DNA of 64,000 nucleotides. Origin: VRUE01 sp963745915. GTDB lineage: Bacteria; Actinomycetota; Thermoleophilia; Solirubrobacterales; 70-9. This document shows, in pieces, positions 40,483 to 50,353 of the stretch. Positions within the stretch are counted from its first letter, which is position 1. The number at the start of each line of letters is the position of its first letter. The position numbers and the translations under genes are program-made. The DNA lies in assembly GCA_963745915.1 (NCBI GenBank), contig CAVUZA010000002.1, positions 1,116,001 to 1,180,000 on the forward strand, in the 5' to 3' direction. Under the pieces are notes generated by a model. The model saw nothing but the letters and a program-made list of their open reading frames with translations. It searched no databases and was not told where the DNA came from.

Positions 40483-41814
40483 GTGTCCCTGCCTCCCGAA
40501 CCGAGCGGCTCGCCGCTGGTCCAGACGCTGAAGTGGAGCTTCCGGCCGCTGCAGTTCATGCAGGAGTGCCGCGAGCGCTACGGCGACGCCTTCAGCGTCA
40601 GGTTCGTCAGCTTCGAGCGGCCGATGGTGATGATCTCCGACCCGGCCGCGATCAAGGCCCTCTACACCGAGCGCTCGCACGGGCTGCCGCCGGGCCGCAA
40701 CATCGTGCTCGAGCCGATCGTCGGCTCCCGCTCGCTGCTGATCCTCCAGGGCGCCGACCACCTCGCCCACCGCAAGCTGATGCTGCCCGCCTTCCACGGC
40801 GAGCGGATGCGCGCCTACGCGCCCGTCGTCGAGGAGATCGTCGGCCGCGAGATCGACTCCTGGCCGCTGGGCGAGGAGTTCGCGATCCACCCGCGGATGC
40901 AGGCGGTGACCCTGGAGGTGATCCTGCGCGTCGTCTTCGGCGTCGCCGAGGGCCCGCGCCTGCAGGCGCTGCGCGAGGTGCTGACCACGGTGCTGGAGGA
41001 AACCGCCTCGCCCTTCGCCCAGCTGATCGGTCTGGCGACGCGCCGCTTCGGCGGCCGCGGGCCGTGGGCGCGGTTCGAGGGACAGCTGCGGGCGACTGAC
41101 GACCTGCTCTACGCCGAGATCGCCGAGCGCCGCGCCAGCGGCTCCTTCGAAGAGCGCGACGACATCCTCTCGATGCTGATGCAGGCCCGCTTCGAGGACG
41201 GCTCGGAGATGAGCGACGTCGACCTGCGCGACCAGCTGCTCACCCTGCTGCTCGCCGGCCACGAGACGACCGCGACGGCGCTGGCCTGGACCTTCGACCT
41301 GCTGCTGCGCCACCCCACCGCCTTCGCCCGCCTGCGCGAGTCGCTGCAGGAGGGGGAGGAGGACTACCTGCGGGCGACGATCTCCGAGTCGCTGCGCCTG
41401 CGCCCGGTGGTGCCGCTGGCTGGCCGCCGGCTCGCCGCCGACCTCGAGACCGACGACCTGACGCTGCCGGCGGGGACCGACGTGACGCCGGCGATCTGGC
41501 TCGCCCACACCCGCGCCGACGTCTACCCCGAGCCCTTCGCCTTCCGCCCGGAGCGCTTCCTCGAAGGCGCGCCGGACACCTACGCCTGGATCCCCTTCGG
41601 CGGCGGCATCCGCCGCTGCCTCGGGGCCGCCTTCGCCGAGTTCGAGATGCGGATCGTCCTGCGCGAGGTGCTGACCCGCTGCGAGCTGCACAAGGCCGAC
41701 CCGGCCCCGGAGAAGATCGGCCGCCGCAACATCACCCTCTCGCCGAAGGCCGGCACCCCCGTAGTCCTCACAGCTCGCCACCCCGCACGATCGCGCGAGC
41801 AGCAACTCGTGTAG
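40483..41814 (+). CDS. Cytochrome P450
   Basis: The product has 443 residues. I-helix oxygen-binding motif LLLAGHETTATALAWTF, K-helix ESLRLRP (ExxR), PERF region FAFRPERFLEG, and the haem loop FGGGIRRCLGAAFAEFEM with Cys near residue 378. No membrane anchor or fused reductase, so it depends on separate ferredoxin partners not seen nearby. The sequence resembles bacterial class-I P450s related to CYP110/CYP102-like branches more than CYP105, but the substrate cannot be inferred. GTG 40483 is used. It stands alone between purC (divergent) and the hairpin at 41815. Confidence 0.93.
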   Translation: MSLPPEPSGSPLVQTLKWSFRPLQFMQECRERYGDAFSVRFVSFERPMVMISDPAAIKALYTERSHGLPPGRNIVLEPIVGSRSLLILQGADHLAHRKLMLPAFHGERMRAYAPVVEEIVGREIDSWPLGEEFAIHPRMQAVTLEVILRVVFGVAEGPRLQALREVLTTVLEETASPFAQLIGLATRRFGGRGPWARFEGQLRATDDLLYAEIAERRASGSFEERDDILSMLMQARFEDGSEMSDVDLRDQLLTLLLAGHETTATALAWTFDLLLRHPTAFARLRESLQEGEEDYLRATISESLRLRPVVPLAGRRLAADLETDDLTLPAGTDVTPAIWLAHTRADVYPEPFAFRPERFLEGAPDTYAWIPFGGGIRRCLGAAFAEFEMRIVLREVLTRCELHKADPAPEKIGRRNITLSPKAGTPVVLTARHPARSREQQLV

Positions 41815-41924
41815 GAGCCCGTCGGGCGGGGGTGAGCGTCTTGTACTTTTTTGCGTTACCCGGGCGCGGCCGGCAGGCCGCGACCTCGCAAAAAAGTTAA
41901 GCGGAACCCCCGCCCGACGGGCTC
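41815..41924. terminator. Long bidirectional hairpin between convergent genes
   Basis: Outer arms of 19 bases (GAGCCCGTCGGGCGGGGGT, 41815-41833, and complement 41906-41924). Inner arms contain ACTTTTTTGCG and CGCAAAAAAGT. The P450 stop is immediately before it. The convergent thioredoxin-fold gene ends inside it. The T/A tracts within the stem give a terminator for both strands. Confidence 0.8.
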
Positions 41925-42208
41925 CGCGCCGCCGGGTGTTCGTTCGCCCACTGCGCGATCGTGCCGGAGCCGGAGATCACCTCGCCGTCGTCGAGGACGA
42001 GGACCGGGACCTCGTTGGTGCCGCTCAGCTCCCTGACCTCGGCCCGGTCGGCGTCGCGGCTGCCCCAGGTCCAGGGCACCATCCGGTAGCCGCCGACCAC
42101 CTTGATCTCGTACTCGTAGCCCGCCGCGTCGAGCGCCTTGCCGGCCTTCGCGCAAGGATGCAGCGCCGCCGGCCCCGTCTTCTTCTGCGCGCAGGTGTAG
42201 AGGAGCAT
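41897..42208 (-). CDS. Small thioredoxin-fold protein (GST N-terminal / glutaredoxin-like)
   Basis: The product has 103 residues. MLLYTCAQKKTGPAALHPCA is a short beta strand with a Cys at position 6 but no CxxC. EVPVLVLDDGEVISGSGTIAQWANEH is the cis-Pro and SGS-type ending typical of GST N-terminal domains. The last residues PSGGGSA are encoded in the hairpin arm. No GST C-terminal domain. The function is unknown, probably thiol or disulfide related. Confidence 0.7.
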   Translation of the reverse strand: MLLYTCAQKKTGPAALHPCAKAGKALDAAGYEYEIKVVGGYRMVPWTWGSRDADRAEVRELSGTNEVPVLVLDDGEVISGSGTIAQWANEHPAARSPSGGGSA

Positions 42209-42276
42209 CGGCGGGCAAGCCTACCGTGTGGTGCTTCGCAGGGTTTGCGGCATTTGGGAATAGACTCGACCCGCCG

Positions 42277-44889
42277 ATGATCCAGTGCGGGCTGATCGCG
42301 CAGGCACTCGAGTCCTACGACGCGGAGGCGGCCGCCTCCAGCATCGAAGCGGCGGACGCGCAGCGGGCCGAGGTACTCGAGCGCTTCCCCCGCAGCGGCT
42401 GGCCGGAGATGCCGTTGCAGAGCTACGCGCTTGGGCAGGCGAACCACCAGGACAACTTCTGCCGGTGGATGGAGTTCAGGGCGACGGACCTGGGCAGCAT
42501 CAAGGGCGGAAGCGCGCGTAAGCACCACATCTACTACCAGGCCGACCCGGGTGAGTGGTGGTTCGAGCGGGACCGTTACGAGACCGTGTCGGAGGCTTGG
42601 CGGGAAGTGAGAGCCGGGTTCCTCGAGGCGCTCTCGCTTGCGGATTCCGGCGAGTGGAATGCCATCGGCGAGGTCGCCGCTCTGCGCGGCGGTCCGGCGT
42701 TGCTCACCAAGACGCTCTACGTCTATTTCCCCGATCACGTCCTGCCGATCTGCTCACACACCCACCTCACTCACTACCTGCGGGCACTCGGGAGGAAGGG
42801 CAGGTTCGAGGCGATGGGCGCGGTCGAGTTGAACCGAATGCTGCTCGAGGATCTGCGGGCCTGTGACGAGCTTGACGGCTGGTCGACCAAGCAGATGGAG
42901 CGTTTGCTCTACGGCTCTGAGCTCAGTCCCTTCGAGAAAGACGCGGAGGCCGAGTCGGTCGGTGAGGTCGCAACTTTCATCGCCGAGGCGATCACCAGGT
43001 ACGGAGACGCCGGGATCGAGACCCGCCGCGAGGCCGAGGACAAGGCGCGCATGCTGCTCGACGCTGCCGCCGGGAAGATGGATGAGCCTCGGCTTCGCGA
43101 ACTCCTGAAGCTGTTCAATGCCGACTCGCACTTGGGCAAGCGCTACCAGACCCGGTTCTCGCCCGCCTTCGTCGGCGCCACCGCGAATGGGCTTGCCGCC
43201 AACCTCGACCGAGTGAACGAGTGGACCGAGCGTATCTGGAAGGAGGCGGACCCCGCCAGGCCGCTGGGCGAGTTGCTCGACGACCGCAAGCTGTTGCCGT
43301 CCGCCGGCACGTCCTACCCGACGATGCTGCTCTACCTGCGGGAGGCAGAGCGGTTTGCGGTTTGGCTCCAGTCGACCGATCGCGGGTTGCAGCGCTTGCG
43401 CCCCAGCTACCGGCCGAAGCGCTCGCCAGGGGCTGGGTCGCTCGCCGACTACCGCGCGTTTTGCGATGCCGCGACCGGCTTGATGAGCGACCATGGGATT
43501 CCACCCGAGCTGCTCGACGCCGTTCTGGCCGCTGCCGCCCGGGCGGAGATCGCCGCCCCGGAGCCGCCACCTGCCGAGGCCGGCATCTGGCTCTTCCAGG
43601 CGAACCCGGAGATCTTCGACATCGACCGAGCGATCTCCGAGGAGCCAGAGCTGACCTGGGTCGTGCGCCAGTACCGCAAGCACGTGCGCGAGGGCGACCG
43701 GGTCTACCTCTGGCGGTCCGGAGCGGAAGCCGGCGTGATCGCAACCGCGACGGTTCTCGCCGATCCAGAGGAGATGCCGGGGGTCGGTGACAGCCCGTAC
43801 CTGCTCGAGCCGGAATCGCTGATCGAACCCGAGCCTCGGGTCAGGCTGCGCATCGACAACGTCCTGCCCGCCCCGATCAAGCGAGCAGACCTGCTCGAAC
43901 ACCCGGTGTTGAAGGATCTCGAAGTGATCGCCTTTGCCAACGCCACAAACTTTGCCGTCAGTGCCGAGCAGGATGGAGCGCTGCGCGAGCTGCTGACCGA
44001 ATCGAGCTCGCTGATCGTGCCGTCGATCAGGCCGGAGCTGGCCGACTCGCTCTTCCTGCCGCAGTCGTTCCTCGACTCGACGGTTGAGATGCTGCTGGAC
44101 AGGAGGCAGTTGATCTTCTACGGGCCACCCGGCACGGGGAAGACCTGGATCGCGCTGGAGCTGGGCAGGGAGTTGACCCGCGAGGGCGGTCGGGTCGAGA
44201 TCGTCCAGTTCCACCCGTCCTACTCCTATGAGGATTTCATCGGCGGCTTTCGCCCCATGGAGGACGATGCTGGCGACGGCATTCGGTACGGGCGCGCGGA
44301 CGGACCACTGAGGCGGATCGCTGCTGCTGCGGCCGCCGATCCAGCCCGCCCTTACCTGTTGGTCGTCGACGAGATCAATCGCGGCAACATCGCCAAGGTC
44401 TTCGGCGAGCTGCTCTTCCTGCTCGAGTACCGGCGCCGCGAGGTCCAGCTTCAGTACTGGCCCGGAGAGCCTTTCACCTTGCCTGAGAACCTCTATCTGA
44501 TCGGCACGATGAACACGGCAGACCGGTCGATCGCGCTGGTCGACGCGGCGCTCCGCCGGCGCTTCTACTTCGTCGAGTTCTCACCCACCGAGAAACCGGT
44601 CAGGGAAGTGCTCGGTCAGTGGTTGAAAAAGCACGATCTCGACCAGGAGCCGGCGCTGCTGCTCGACCGTCTCAACGAGCAGATCGGCGAAGACGGGTTT
44701 GCGATCGGGCCCTCCTACTTCATGACTCGCGATGGTGAAGCTCCAAAGCTCGATCGGATCTGGGAGCGGGAGATCATGCCACTGCTCCGGGAGCACTACT
44801 ACGGGACCAGTTGGGACCCGGACTCTTGCGGACTGCCGGCCCTGCGCCGTGAGATCGCGACCGGCGAACGAGAGGCGCCCGACGCTTGA
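42277..44889 (+). CDS. mcrB: McrB-like AAA+ GTPase subunit with EVE domain (type IV restriction)
   Basis: The product has about 870 residues. The N-terminal 400 residues are an unassigned, probably target-sensing part. An EVE/PUA-like domain begins near 436 (GIWLFQANPEIFDIDRAI, VRQYRKHVREGDRVYLWRSG), a fold that reads modified bases. The motor has Walker A YGPPGTGKTW near 616, FHPSYSYEDFIGGFRP, Walker B VVDEINRGNIAKVFGELLFL and the sensor IGTMNTADRSIALVDAALRR, the McrB signature. ATG 42277 lies 10 nt behind TAGACT, so the leader is very short. It works with McrC to cut modified foreign DNA. It overlaps mcrC by 4 bases. Confidence 0.9.
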   Translation: MIQCGLIAQALESYDAEAAASSIEAADAQRAEVLERFPRSGWPEMPLQSYALGQANHQDNFCRWMEFRATDLGSIKGGSARKHHIYYQADPGEWWFERDRYETVSEAWREVRAGFLEALSLADSGEWNAIGEVAALRGGPALLTKTLYVYFPDHVLPICSHTHLTHYLRALGRKGRFEAMGAVELNRMLLEDLRACDELDGWSTKQMERLLYGSELSPFEKDAEAESVGEVATFIAEAITRYGDAGIETRREAEDKARMLLDAAAGKMDEPRLRELLKLFNADSHLGKRYQTRFSPAFVGATANGLAANLDRVNEWTERIWKEADPARPLGELLDDRKLLPSAGTSYPTMLLYLREAERFAVWLQSTDRGLQRLRPSYRPKRSPGAGSLADYRAFCDAATGLMSDHGIPPELLDAVLAAAARAEIAAPEPPPAEAGIWLFQANPEIFDIDRAISEEPELTWVVRQYRKHVREGDRVYLWRSGAEAGVIATATVLADPEEMPGVGDSPYLLEPESLIEPEPRVRLRIDNVLPAPIKRADLLEHPVLKDLEVIAFANATNFAVSAEQDGALRELLTESSSLIVPSIRPELADSLFLPQSFLDSTVEMLLDRRQLIFYGPPGTGKTWIALELGRELTREGGRVEIVQFHPSYSYEDFIGGFRPMEDDAGDGIRYGRADGPLRRIAAAAAADPARPYLLVVDEINRGNIAKVFGELLFLLEYRRREVQLQYWPGEPFTLPENLYLIGTMNTADRSIALVDAALRRRFYFVEFSPTEKPVREVLGQWLKKHDLDQEPALLLDRLNEQIGEDGFAIGPSYFMTRDGEAPKLDRIWEREIMPLLREHYYGTSWDPDSCGLPALRREIATGEREAPDA

Positions 44890-46094
44890 AGCGGCTTGCG
44901 CTGAAGGCCTGGTCCGAGGCGCCGGCCGAGTTGTCCCCGGCGGAGGCGGGGGCAGTCCGCGAGAGCGGCTTGGTTGAGGTTCTCGCCGAGCCGGTGTCCG
45001 GCCGCTGGCGGCTGCGGAGCGGGTCGCGGGTCGGTATTGCCACCGGCCACGGCTGGGAGCTCCGCGTCCACCCCCACCTCGAGGTGCCGCAGCTGTTTTT
45101 CCTGCTCTCCTACGCCCTCGACACGCGCGGCTGGGTCGACCAGCAGGCCGCCTTCGGCGCCCACCCCGATCTCTTCGACGCAGTTGCGGCCGGTTTCTCC
45201 TACCACGCGCTGCGCGCGATCGAGCAGGGCGCGCTACGAGGGTACGTGCAGGTGGAGGAGGCACTGCCGAGCCTCCGGGGCCGAATCAGGTTCGGCGATC
45301 AGATCGCCCGCTCGGCCGATCTGCCGCTCCCGCTTCAGGTCTCATACGACGACTACACGTCCGACATCGCGGAGAACCGGATCCTGAAGAGCGCCGCCCA
45401 CGCGCTCCTCCGCCTCCCACGTGTTCCGGTGCAGGCCCGCCGCCGCCTGCTCAAGCTTCGCGTCGCGCTCGACGAGGTCAGGACCCTCGCCCGCCCGCAG
45501 GAGGTCACCTTGCCCCAGTGGACCCGCCTCAACGAGCGCTACAGGCCTGCCCTTCGCCTGGCCGAGCTGATCCTGCGCGCTTCCTCCTTGCGTGGGTCTC
45601 GCGGCCGCCTCGCCGCGACTGCTTTCCGCTTCGACATGAACCGCGTCTTCGAGGACTTCCTCTCCACCGCGTTGCGCGAATCGCTGCGCGGACACGGCGG
45701 CGCCGTGCGCCTGCAGGCGGCGGCCCGGCTTGACCAGGCGGGCACAGTGTCGGTCCGACCGGACCTGACCTGGTGGGTCGGCGGGCGGCCGAAGGTGGTC
45801 GTCGACGCCAAGTACAAGTCGCTCGACCCGTCCGGGATGCGAATCGAGGACGCCTACCAGATGCTCGCCTACTGCACGGCCCTCGACCTCGACCGCGGCT
45901 TCCTCGTCTACGCGGCCGGCGGCGGGACTCGGGAGCGGACGCTGGCGGTGCGCAACTCGACCCGCCGGATATGCGTGCGCACGGTCGACGTGGAGTGCGA
46001 GCCGGAGCAGGTCCTGGCCCAGGTCTCCGAGTTGGCCGAGGAGATCGCCGCAGAGCTTGCCGCGTCTAGTGCTACGCTCGTAGCACTATCGTAG
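44886..46094 (+). CDS. mcrC: McrC-like nuclease subunit
   Basis: The product has 402 residues. The N-terminal beta-rich part (GHGWELRVHPHLEVPQLFFL) matches McrC, and YDDYTSDIAENRILKSAAHAL is the family block. The nuclease core is VRPDLTWWVGGRPKVVVDAKYK with the PD-(D/E)xK pattern (D near 293, DAK near 307-309), then YQMLAYCTALDL. TTG overlaps the mcrB stop (TTGA). Together they form a standard two-gene McrBC unit. Its 3' end contains the operator palindrome of the following toxin-antitoxin pair. Confidence 0.9.
   Translation: MKRLALKAWSEAPAELSPAEAGAVRESGLVEVLAEPVSGRWRLRSGSRVGIATGHGWELRVHPHLEVPQLFFLLSYALDTRGWVDQQAAFGAHPDLFDAVAAGFSYHALRAIEQGALRGYVQVEEALPSLRGRIRFGDQIARSADLPLPLQVSYDDYTSDIAENRILKSAAHALLRLPRVPVQARRRLLKLRVALDEVRTLARPQEVTLPQWTRLNERYRPALRLAELILRASSLRGSRGRLAATAFRFDMNRVFEDFLSTALRESLRGHGGAVRLQAAARLDQAGTVSVRPDLTWWVGGRPKVVVDAKYKSLDPSGMRIEDAYQMLAYCTALDLDRGFLVYAAGGGTRERTLAVRNSTRRICVRTVDVECEPEQVLAQVSELAEEIAAELAASSATLVALS
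46067..46088. promoter_or_regulatory. Perfect 10-bp palindrome, probable toxin-antitoxin operator
   Basis: TAGTGCTACG (46067-46076) and CGTAGCACTA (46079-46088) around a 2-nt centre. It lies at the end of mcrC, exactly at the start of the antitoxin frame. Phd/YefM antitoxins typically bind such palindromes to repress their own operon. CACTAT (46084-46089) may serve as -10. Confidence 0.7.
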
Positions 46095-46354
46095 AAGTCG
46101 CGACAAGGGACCTCCGGAACAAGACCGCCGACCTGCTGCGGCGGGTCGAGGCGGGGGAGAGCATGGTGATCACGGTGCGTGGCAAGCCGGTCGCCGATCT
46201 GGTCCCGCATCAACCTCAGGAGCCACGCTGGCTGAGTCCAGAGGAGGTGGTGGAGATCGTGTCCAAGTACTCCGCCGATCCCGGCTTGCGTGACGATCTT
46301 CAGCGCCTCGCCGGCGAAACCACCGACGAAGACGGTCTCGACCGACTGTGGTGA
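46088..46354 (+). CDS. Phd/YefM-family antitoxin without a canonical start codon
   Basis: The frame encodes VEVATRDLRNKTADLLRRVE then AGESMVITVRGKPVADLVPH, the full Phd/YefM DNA-binding domain, then a toxin-binding tail (WLSPEEVVEIVSKYSADPG, DEDGLDRLW). Upstream of ATG 46163 the frame has no ATG, GTG or TTG before a stop at 46067. The family-type N-terminus would start at ATC 46088. ATG 46163, with GGGGGAG upstream, would give only the tail and second half. Either an AUC start is used, a base has changed, or the antitoxin is truncated. The stop overlaps the toxin start. Confidence 0.7.
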   Translation: MVEVATRDLRNKTADLLRRVEAGESMVITVRGKPVADLVPHQPQEPRWLSPEEVVEIVSKYSADPGLRDDLQRLAGETTDEDGLDRLW

Positions 46355-46761
46355 CCGAGGATCGGCCCGATCGCGGCCTGCTCGACACCTCTGTTTTCAT
46401 CGCTTTGGAGGAGGCCCGTCCGCTCAGGCAGGAGGCGCTTCCGCGGCAGAGTGCGATCTCGGTTGTGACCCGTGCCGAGCTTCGGGTCGGCATCTTTGCG
46501 GCGGATGGCATCGACAGCCGCGACCGACGCATAGCGACGTTCGAGGCATCGCAGCGCTTTCCAGCGCTTCCCGTCGATGAAGATGTCGGCCGGGCTTGGG
46601 CGCAGATGCGCGCCTATCTGGCGGCGTCGGGGCGTCGGGTTGCCCTCAACGACATGTGGATCGCCGCGACTGCCGCGGCTCATGAAATTCCGGTCCTGAC
46701 CCAGGACGCCGATTTCGACGCCCTCAACGGGATCGCCGGCCTGACCGTGATCCCGGTTTAG
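46351..46761 (+). CDS. PIN-domain ribonuclease toxin (VapC-like)
   Basis: The product has 136 residues. Acidic active-site residues are present: GLLDTSVFIALE (Asp), VVTRAELRVGI (Glu), LNDMWIAATAAAHEI (Asp) and TQDADFDAL (Asp). This is the VapC pattern, cleaving tRNA or rRNA. GTG 46351 overlaps the antitoxin stop (GTGA); GTG 46348 is possible. It follows mcrBC and is convergent with purB, separated by palindrome B. Confidence 0.88.
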   Translation: MTEDRPDRGLLDTSVFIALEEARPLRQEALPRQSAISVVTRAELRVGIFAADGIDSRDRRIATFEASQRFPALPVDEDVGRAWAQMRAYLAASGRRVALNDMWIAATAAAHEIPVLTQDADFDALNGIAGLTVIPV

Positions 46762-46769
46762 TCGCGCCG

Positions 46770-46818
46770 CTTCCGGTGCGCTTTATGCTGGCTATGGGCA
46801 CATAAAGCGCACCGGAAG
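46770..46818. repeat. Palindromic 3'-end element, family B, copy 2 (perfect)
   Basis: CTTCCGGTGCGCTTTATG (46770-46787) pairs perfectly with 46801-46818 around 13 bases. It begins right after the purB stop (TGAGCTTCCGG on the minus strand) and ends 8 bases from the toxin stop, so it separates convergent genes and may end both transcripts. Confidence 0.85.
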
Positions 46819-46819
46819 C

Positions 46820-48103
46820 TCAGGCGAGGGCTTCCAGGCGCTCGAAGACCGCCGGGACATGGACGAGGTAGGCGTCGTAGTCGAAGACGGCGTCGAGGTC
46901 GAGGTCGGGGGCCGCGGTGGCGAGCAGCTCGCGGAAGGGGGTGGCGGTGTCCCAGGCGCGCTGGGCGTTCTCCTGGACGACGCGGTAGGCCTCGTCGCGG
47001 CTGAGGCCGGACTCGACCAGGGCGGTGAGGGCGCGCTGGCTGAAGAGGGCGCCGTGCGTGAGCTCGAGGTTCTCGCGCATGCGCTCCTCGCGCACGGTCA
47101 TCCCGGTGGCGACCTTGGTCGCCAGGTCCTGCATGTAGTCGAGGCCGATCGTCGCGTCGGGCAGGATCACCCGCTCGGCGCCGGAGTGGGAGATGTCGCG
47201 CTCGTGCCAGAGGGCGACGTTCTCCAGCCCGGCCTGGGCGTAGCCGCGCAGCACCCGGGCGAGGCCGGTGATCCGCTCGGTGCGAATCGGGTTGCGCTTG
47301 TGCGGCATCGCCGAGGAGCCCTTCTGGGCGCCGGAGGCGAATGGCTCTTCGACCTCGCGCACCTCGGTGCGCTGCAGGTTGCGGACCTCGGTGGCGAAGC
47401 GCTCGAGTCCCGCGCCGGCGACGGCGATCGCCGAGAGCAGCACGGCGTGGCGGTCGCGCGGGATCACCTGGGTCGCGACCTCCTCGCGGCGCAGCCCGAG
47501 CCGCTCCATCACCCGCGCCTCGACCGCCGGCGGCACCGAGGCGTAGGTGCCGACCGCGCCGGAGAGCTTGCCGACGGCGAGCTGCTCGAAGGCCGCGGCG
47601 AGGCGGTCGAGGTTGCGCTTGGCCTCGAAGGCGAAGCCGGCGAGGCGCAGGCCGAAGGTGGTCGGCTCGGCGTGGACGCCGTGGGTGCGGCCGACGCAGA
47701 GCGTCTCGCGGTGCTCGAGCGCGCGGGCGAGAAGGGCGTCGAGGTAGGCCCTGGCGCTGCCGACGACGACCTCGCCGGCCTCGCGCAGCTGCAGCGCCAG
47801 GGCCGTGTCGAGCACGTCGGAGGAGGTCAGGCCGTAGTGGATCCAGCGCCCGTGCTCGCCGACCGCAGCCGAGACCACGTCGACGAAGGCGGCGACGTCG
47901 TGGTCGGTCACCTTCTCGCGCTCGTTCACCGCCTCGACCGTGAAGGCCGCCCTGGCGCGGCAGGCCTCGGCCGCCTCGCGCGGCACGACGCCCTCCTCGG
48001 CCCAGGCCTCGGTCGCCGCCAGCTCCACCGCCAGCCAGCACTCGAGCTTGCGCTGCGGCGACCAGACGGCGCCGAGCTGCTCTCGCGTGTAGCGCGGGAT
48101 CAC
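46820..48103 (-). CDS. purB: Adenylosuccinate lyase
   Basis: The product has 427 residues. It removes fumarate from SAICAR and adenylosuccinate. Motifs: HYGLTSSDVLDTALALQLRE, VGRTHGVHAEPTTFGLRLAG (catalytic His), and the signature GSSAMPHKRNPIRTERITGL with the mobile-loop Ser. WHERDISHSGAERVILPD is the other active-site segment. GTG 48103 overlaps the purE stop by 4 bases. It is last in purD-purE-purB. Confidence 0.96.
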   Translation of the reverse strand: MIPRYTREQLGAVWSPQRKLECWLAVELAATEAWAEEGVVPREAAEACRARAAFTVEAVNEREKVTDHDVAAFVDVVSAAVGEHGRWIHYGLTSSDVLDTALALQLREAGEVVVGSARAYLDALLARALEHRETLCVGRTHGVHAEPTTFGLRLAGFAFEAKRNLDRLAAAFEQLAVGKLSGAVGTYASVPPAVEARVMERLGLRREEVATQVIPRDRHAVLLSAIAVAGAGLERFATEVRNLQRTEVREVEEPFASGAQKGSSAMPHKRNPIRTERITGLARVLRGYAQAGLENVALWHERDISHSGAERVILPDATIGLDYMQDLATKVATGMTVREERMRENLELTHGALFSQRALTALVESGLSRDEAYRVVQENAQRAWDTATPFRELLATAAPDLDLDAVFDYDAYLVHVPAVFERLEALA

Positions 48104-48582
48104 GCGTTGATTATCCGCGCCGCGAGGATGCCGGCGTTCTTGGCGCCGTCGATCGCGACGCAGGCGACCGGGATCCCGGGCGGCATCTGCACCGCCGAGA
48201 GCAGCGCGTCGAGGCCGCCGAGGCTCTTGCCGAGGATCGGCACGCCGATCACCGGCAGGTCGCTGTGGGCGGCGGCGACGCCGGGCAGCGCCGCCGACAT
48301 CCCGGCCCCGGCGATGATCGCCTTGAGGCCGCGCATGCGCGCGTTGGTGCAGTACTCGCGGACCAGCTCGGGGTCGCGGTGGGCGCTCATCACCCGCACC
48401 TCGTAGCGGATGCCGGCGTCGTGCAGAGCGGCGCCGGCCGGCTGCATCTTCGGCTTGTCGTTCTTCGAGCCCATGATGATCCCGACCAGCGGCTCGTCGA
48501 CTTCGATCTCCTCGAAAGCCTCCTCGACGGCGGGCATCGCGGTCGGCTCGGCGGGCTGTGGCTCCTCTGAGATCTCGCTCAT
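48100..48582 (-). CDS. purE: N5-carboxyaminoimidazole ribonucleotide mutase
   Basis: The product has 160 residues. VGIIMGSKNDKPKMQPAGAA is the nucleotide-binding start (usual GSxSD is GSKND here), VRVMSAHRDPELVREY holds the catalytic His, and IIAGAGMSAALPGVAAAHSD with VIGVPILGKSLGGLDALLS completes the fold. The N-terminal 30 residues form an extra acidic extension (EEPQPAEPTAMPAVEEAFEE). PurK, which normally supplies N5-CAIR, is not in this window. Confidence 0.94.
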   Translation of the reverse strand: MSEISEEPQPAEPTAMPAVEEAFEEIEVDEPLVGIIMGSKNDKPKMQPAGAALHDAGIRYEVRVMSAHRDPELVREYCTNARMRGLKAIIAGAGMSAALPGVAAAHSDLPVIGVPILGKSLGGLDALLSAVQMPPGIPVACVAIDGAKNAGILAARIINA

Positions 48583-48608
48583 CTCGTCCTCTCTCTGACT
48601 GGTGTTGT

Positions 48609-49884
<1,276 letters not shown>

Positions 49885-49885
49885 G

Positions 49886-50167
49886 CTAGAGCGAGGTGGC
49901 CAGGTCTTCGGCCGGCATCGCGGTCAGCGTCTGGCTCGTCATCGTCCCCCGCGAGCCGAGCTCGACCGAGACCTTGGCCATCGTCTTCTCGTCGGGGGCC
50001 TCGATCACGGTGACGAAGTCGTACTGGCCGAGCGTCGCGTACTGGGCAACCACCTTGGCCCCGATCTGCTCGACCTCCTTGTTCACCTCGGCAACCCTGC
50101 CCGGGTTGTTCTTCAGCGTCCGAACGCCCTCGGCGGTCAGGTTCGTAAGCATGAGATAAGTCGGCAT
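49886..50167 (-). CDS. GYD-domain protein
   Basis: The product has 93 residues. MPTYLMLTNLTAEGVRTLKN, VEQIGAKVVAQYATLGQYDF and VTVIEAPDEKTMAKVSVELG are the typical GYD ('GQYD') sequence. These small ferredoxin-like-fold proteins are widespread in actinobacteria and of unknown function. ATG 50167 has GGAG upstream. Its stop is one base before the purD start, so it is likely the lead gene of the purD-purE-purB transcript. Confidence 0.87.
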   Translation of the reverse strand: MPTYLMLTNLTAEGVRTLKNNPGRVAEVNKEVEQIGAKVVAQYATLGQYDFVTVIEAPDEKTMAKVSVELGSRGTMTSQTLTAMPAEDLATSL

Positions 50168-50223
50168 CGCGGGTCTCCTTCCTCTGGACGGGAGCCTTAC
50201 GTTACGCCACTGCGGGCGGGGAG

Positions 50224-50344
50224 GAAGGGGTGGGGTGCCCCTCCCGCGGCGCTGGGTTTTTCGCCTCGGAGGCTGGAGCCGTCCGAGGATGTGACCGGGG
50301 CGAAAAACAGGACGCCGCTTGCGGGAGGGGCACCCCACCCCTTC
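50224..50344. terminator. 121-nt three-tier hairpin
   Basis: Outer arms of 24 bases (GAAGGGGTGGGGTGCCCCTC then CCGC, 50224-50247; complement 50321-50344). Middle arms contain GTTTTTCGCC and GGCGAAAAAC; the tip is CTCGGA/TCCGAG. It lies downstream of the peptidoglycan hydrolase gene and upstream of the GYD gene on the minus strand. It is built like the hairpin at 41815: outer GC arms, inner T/A arms. Confidence 0.8.
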
Positions 50345-50353
50345 TACCCAGCC

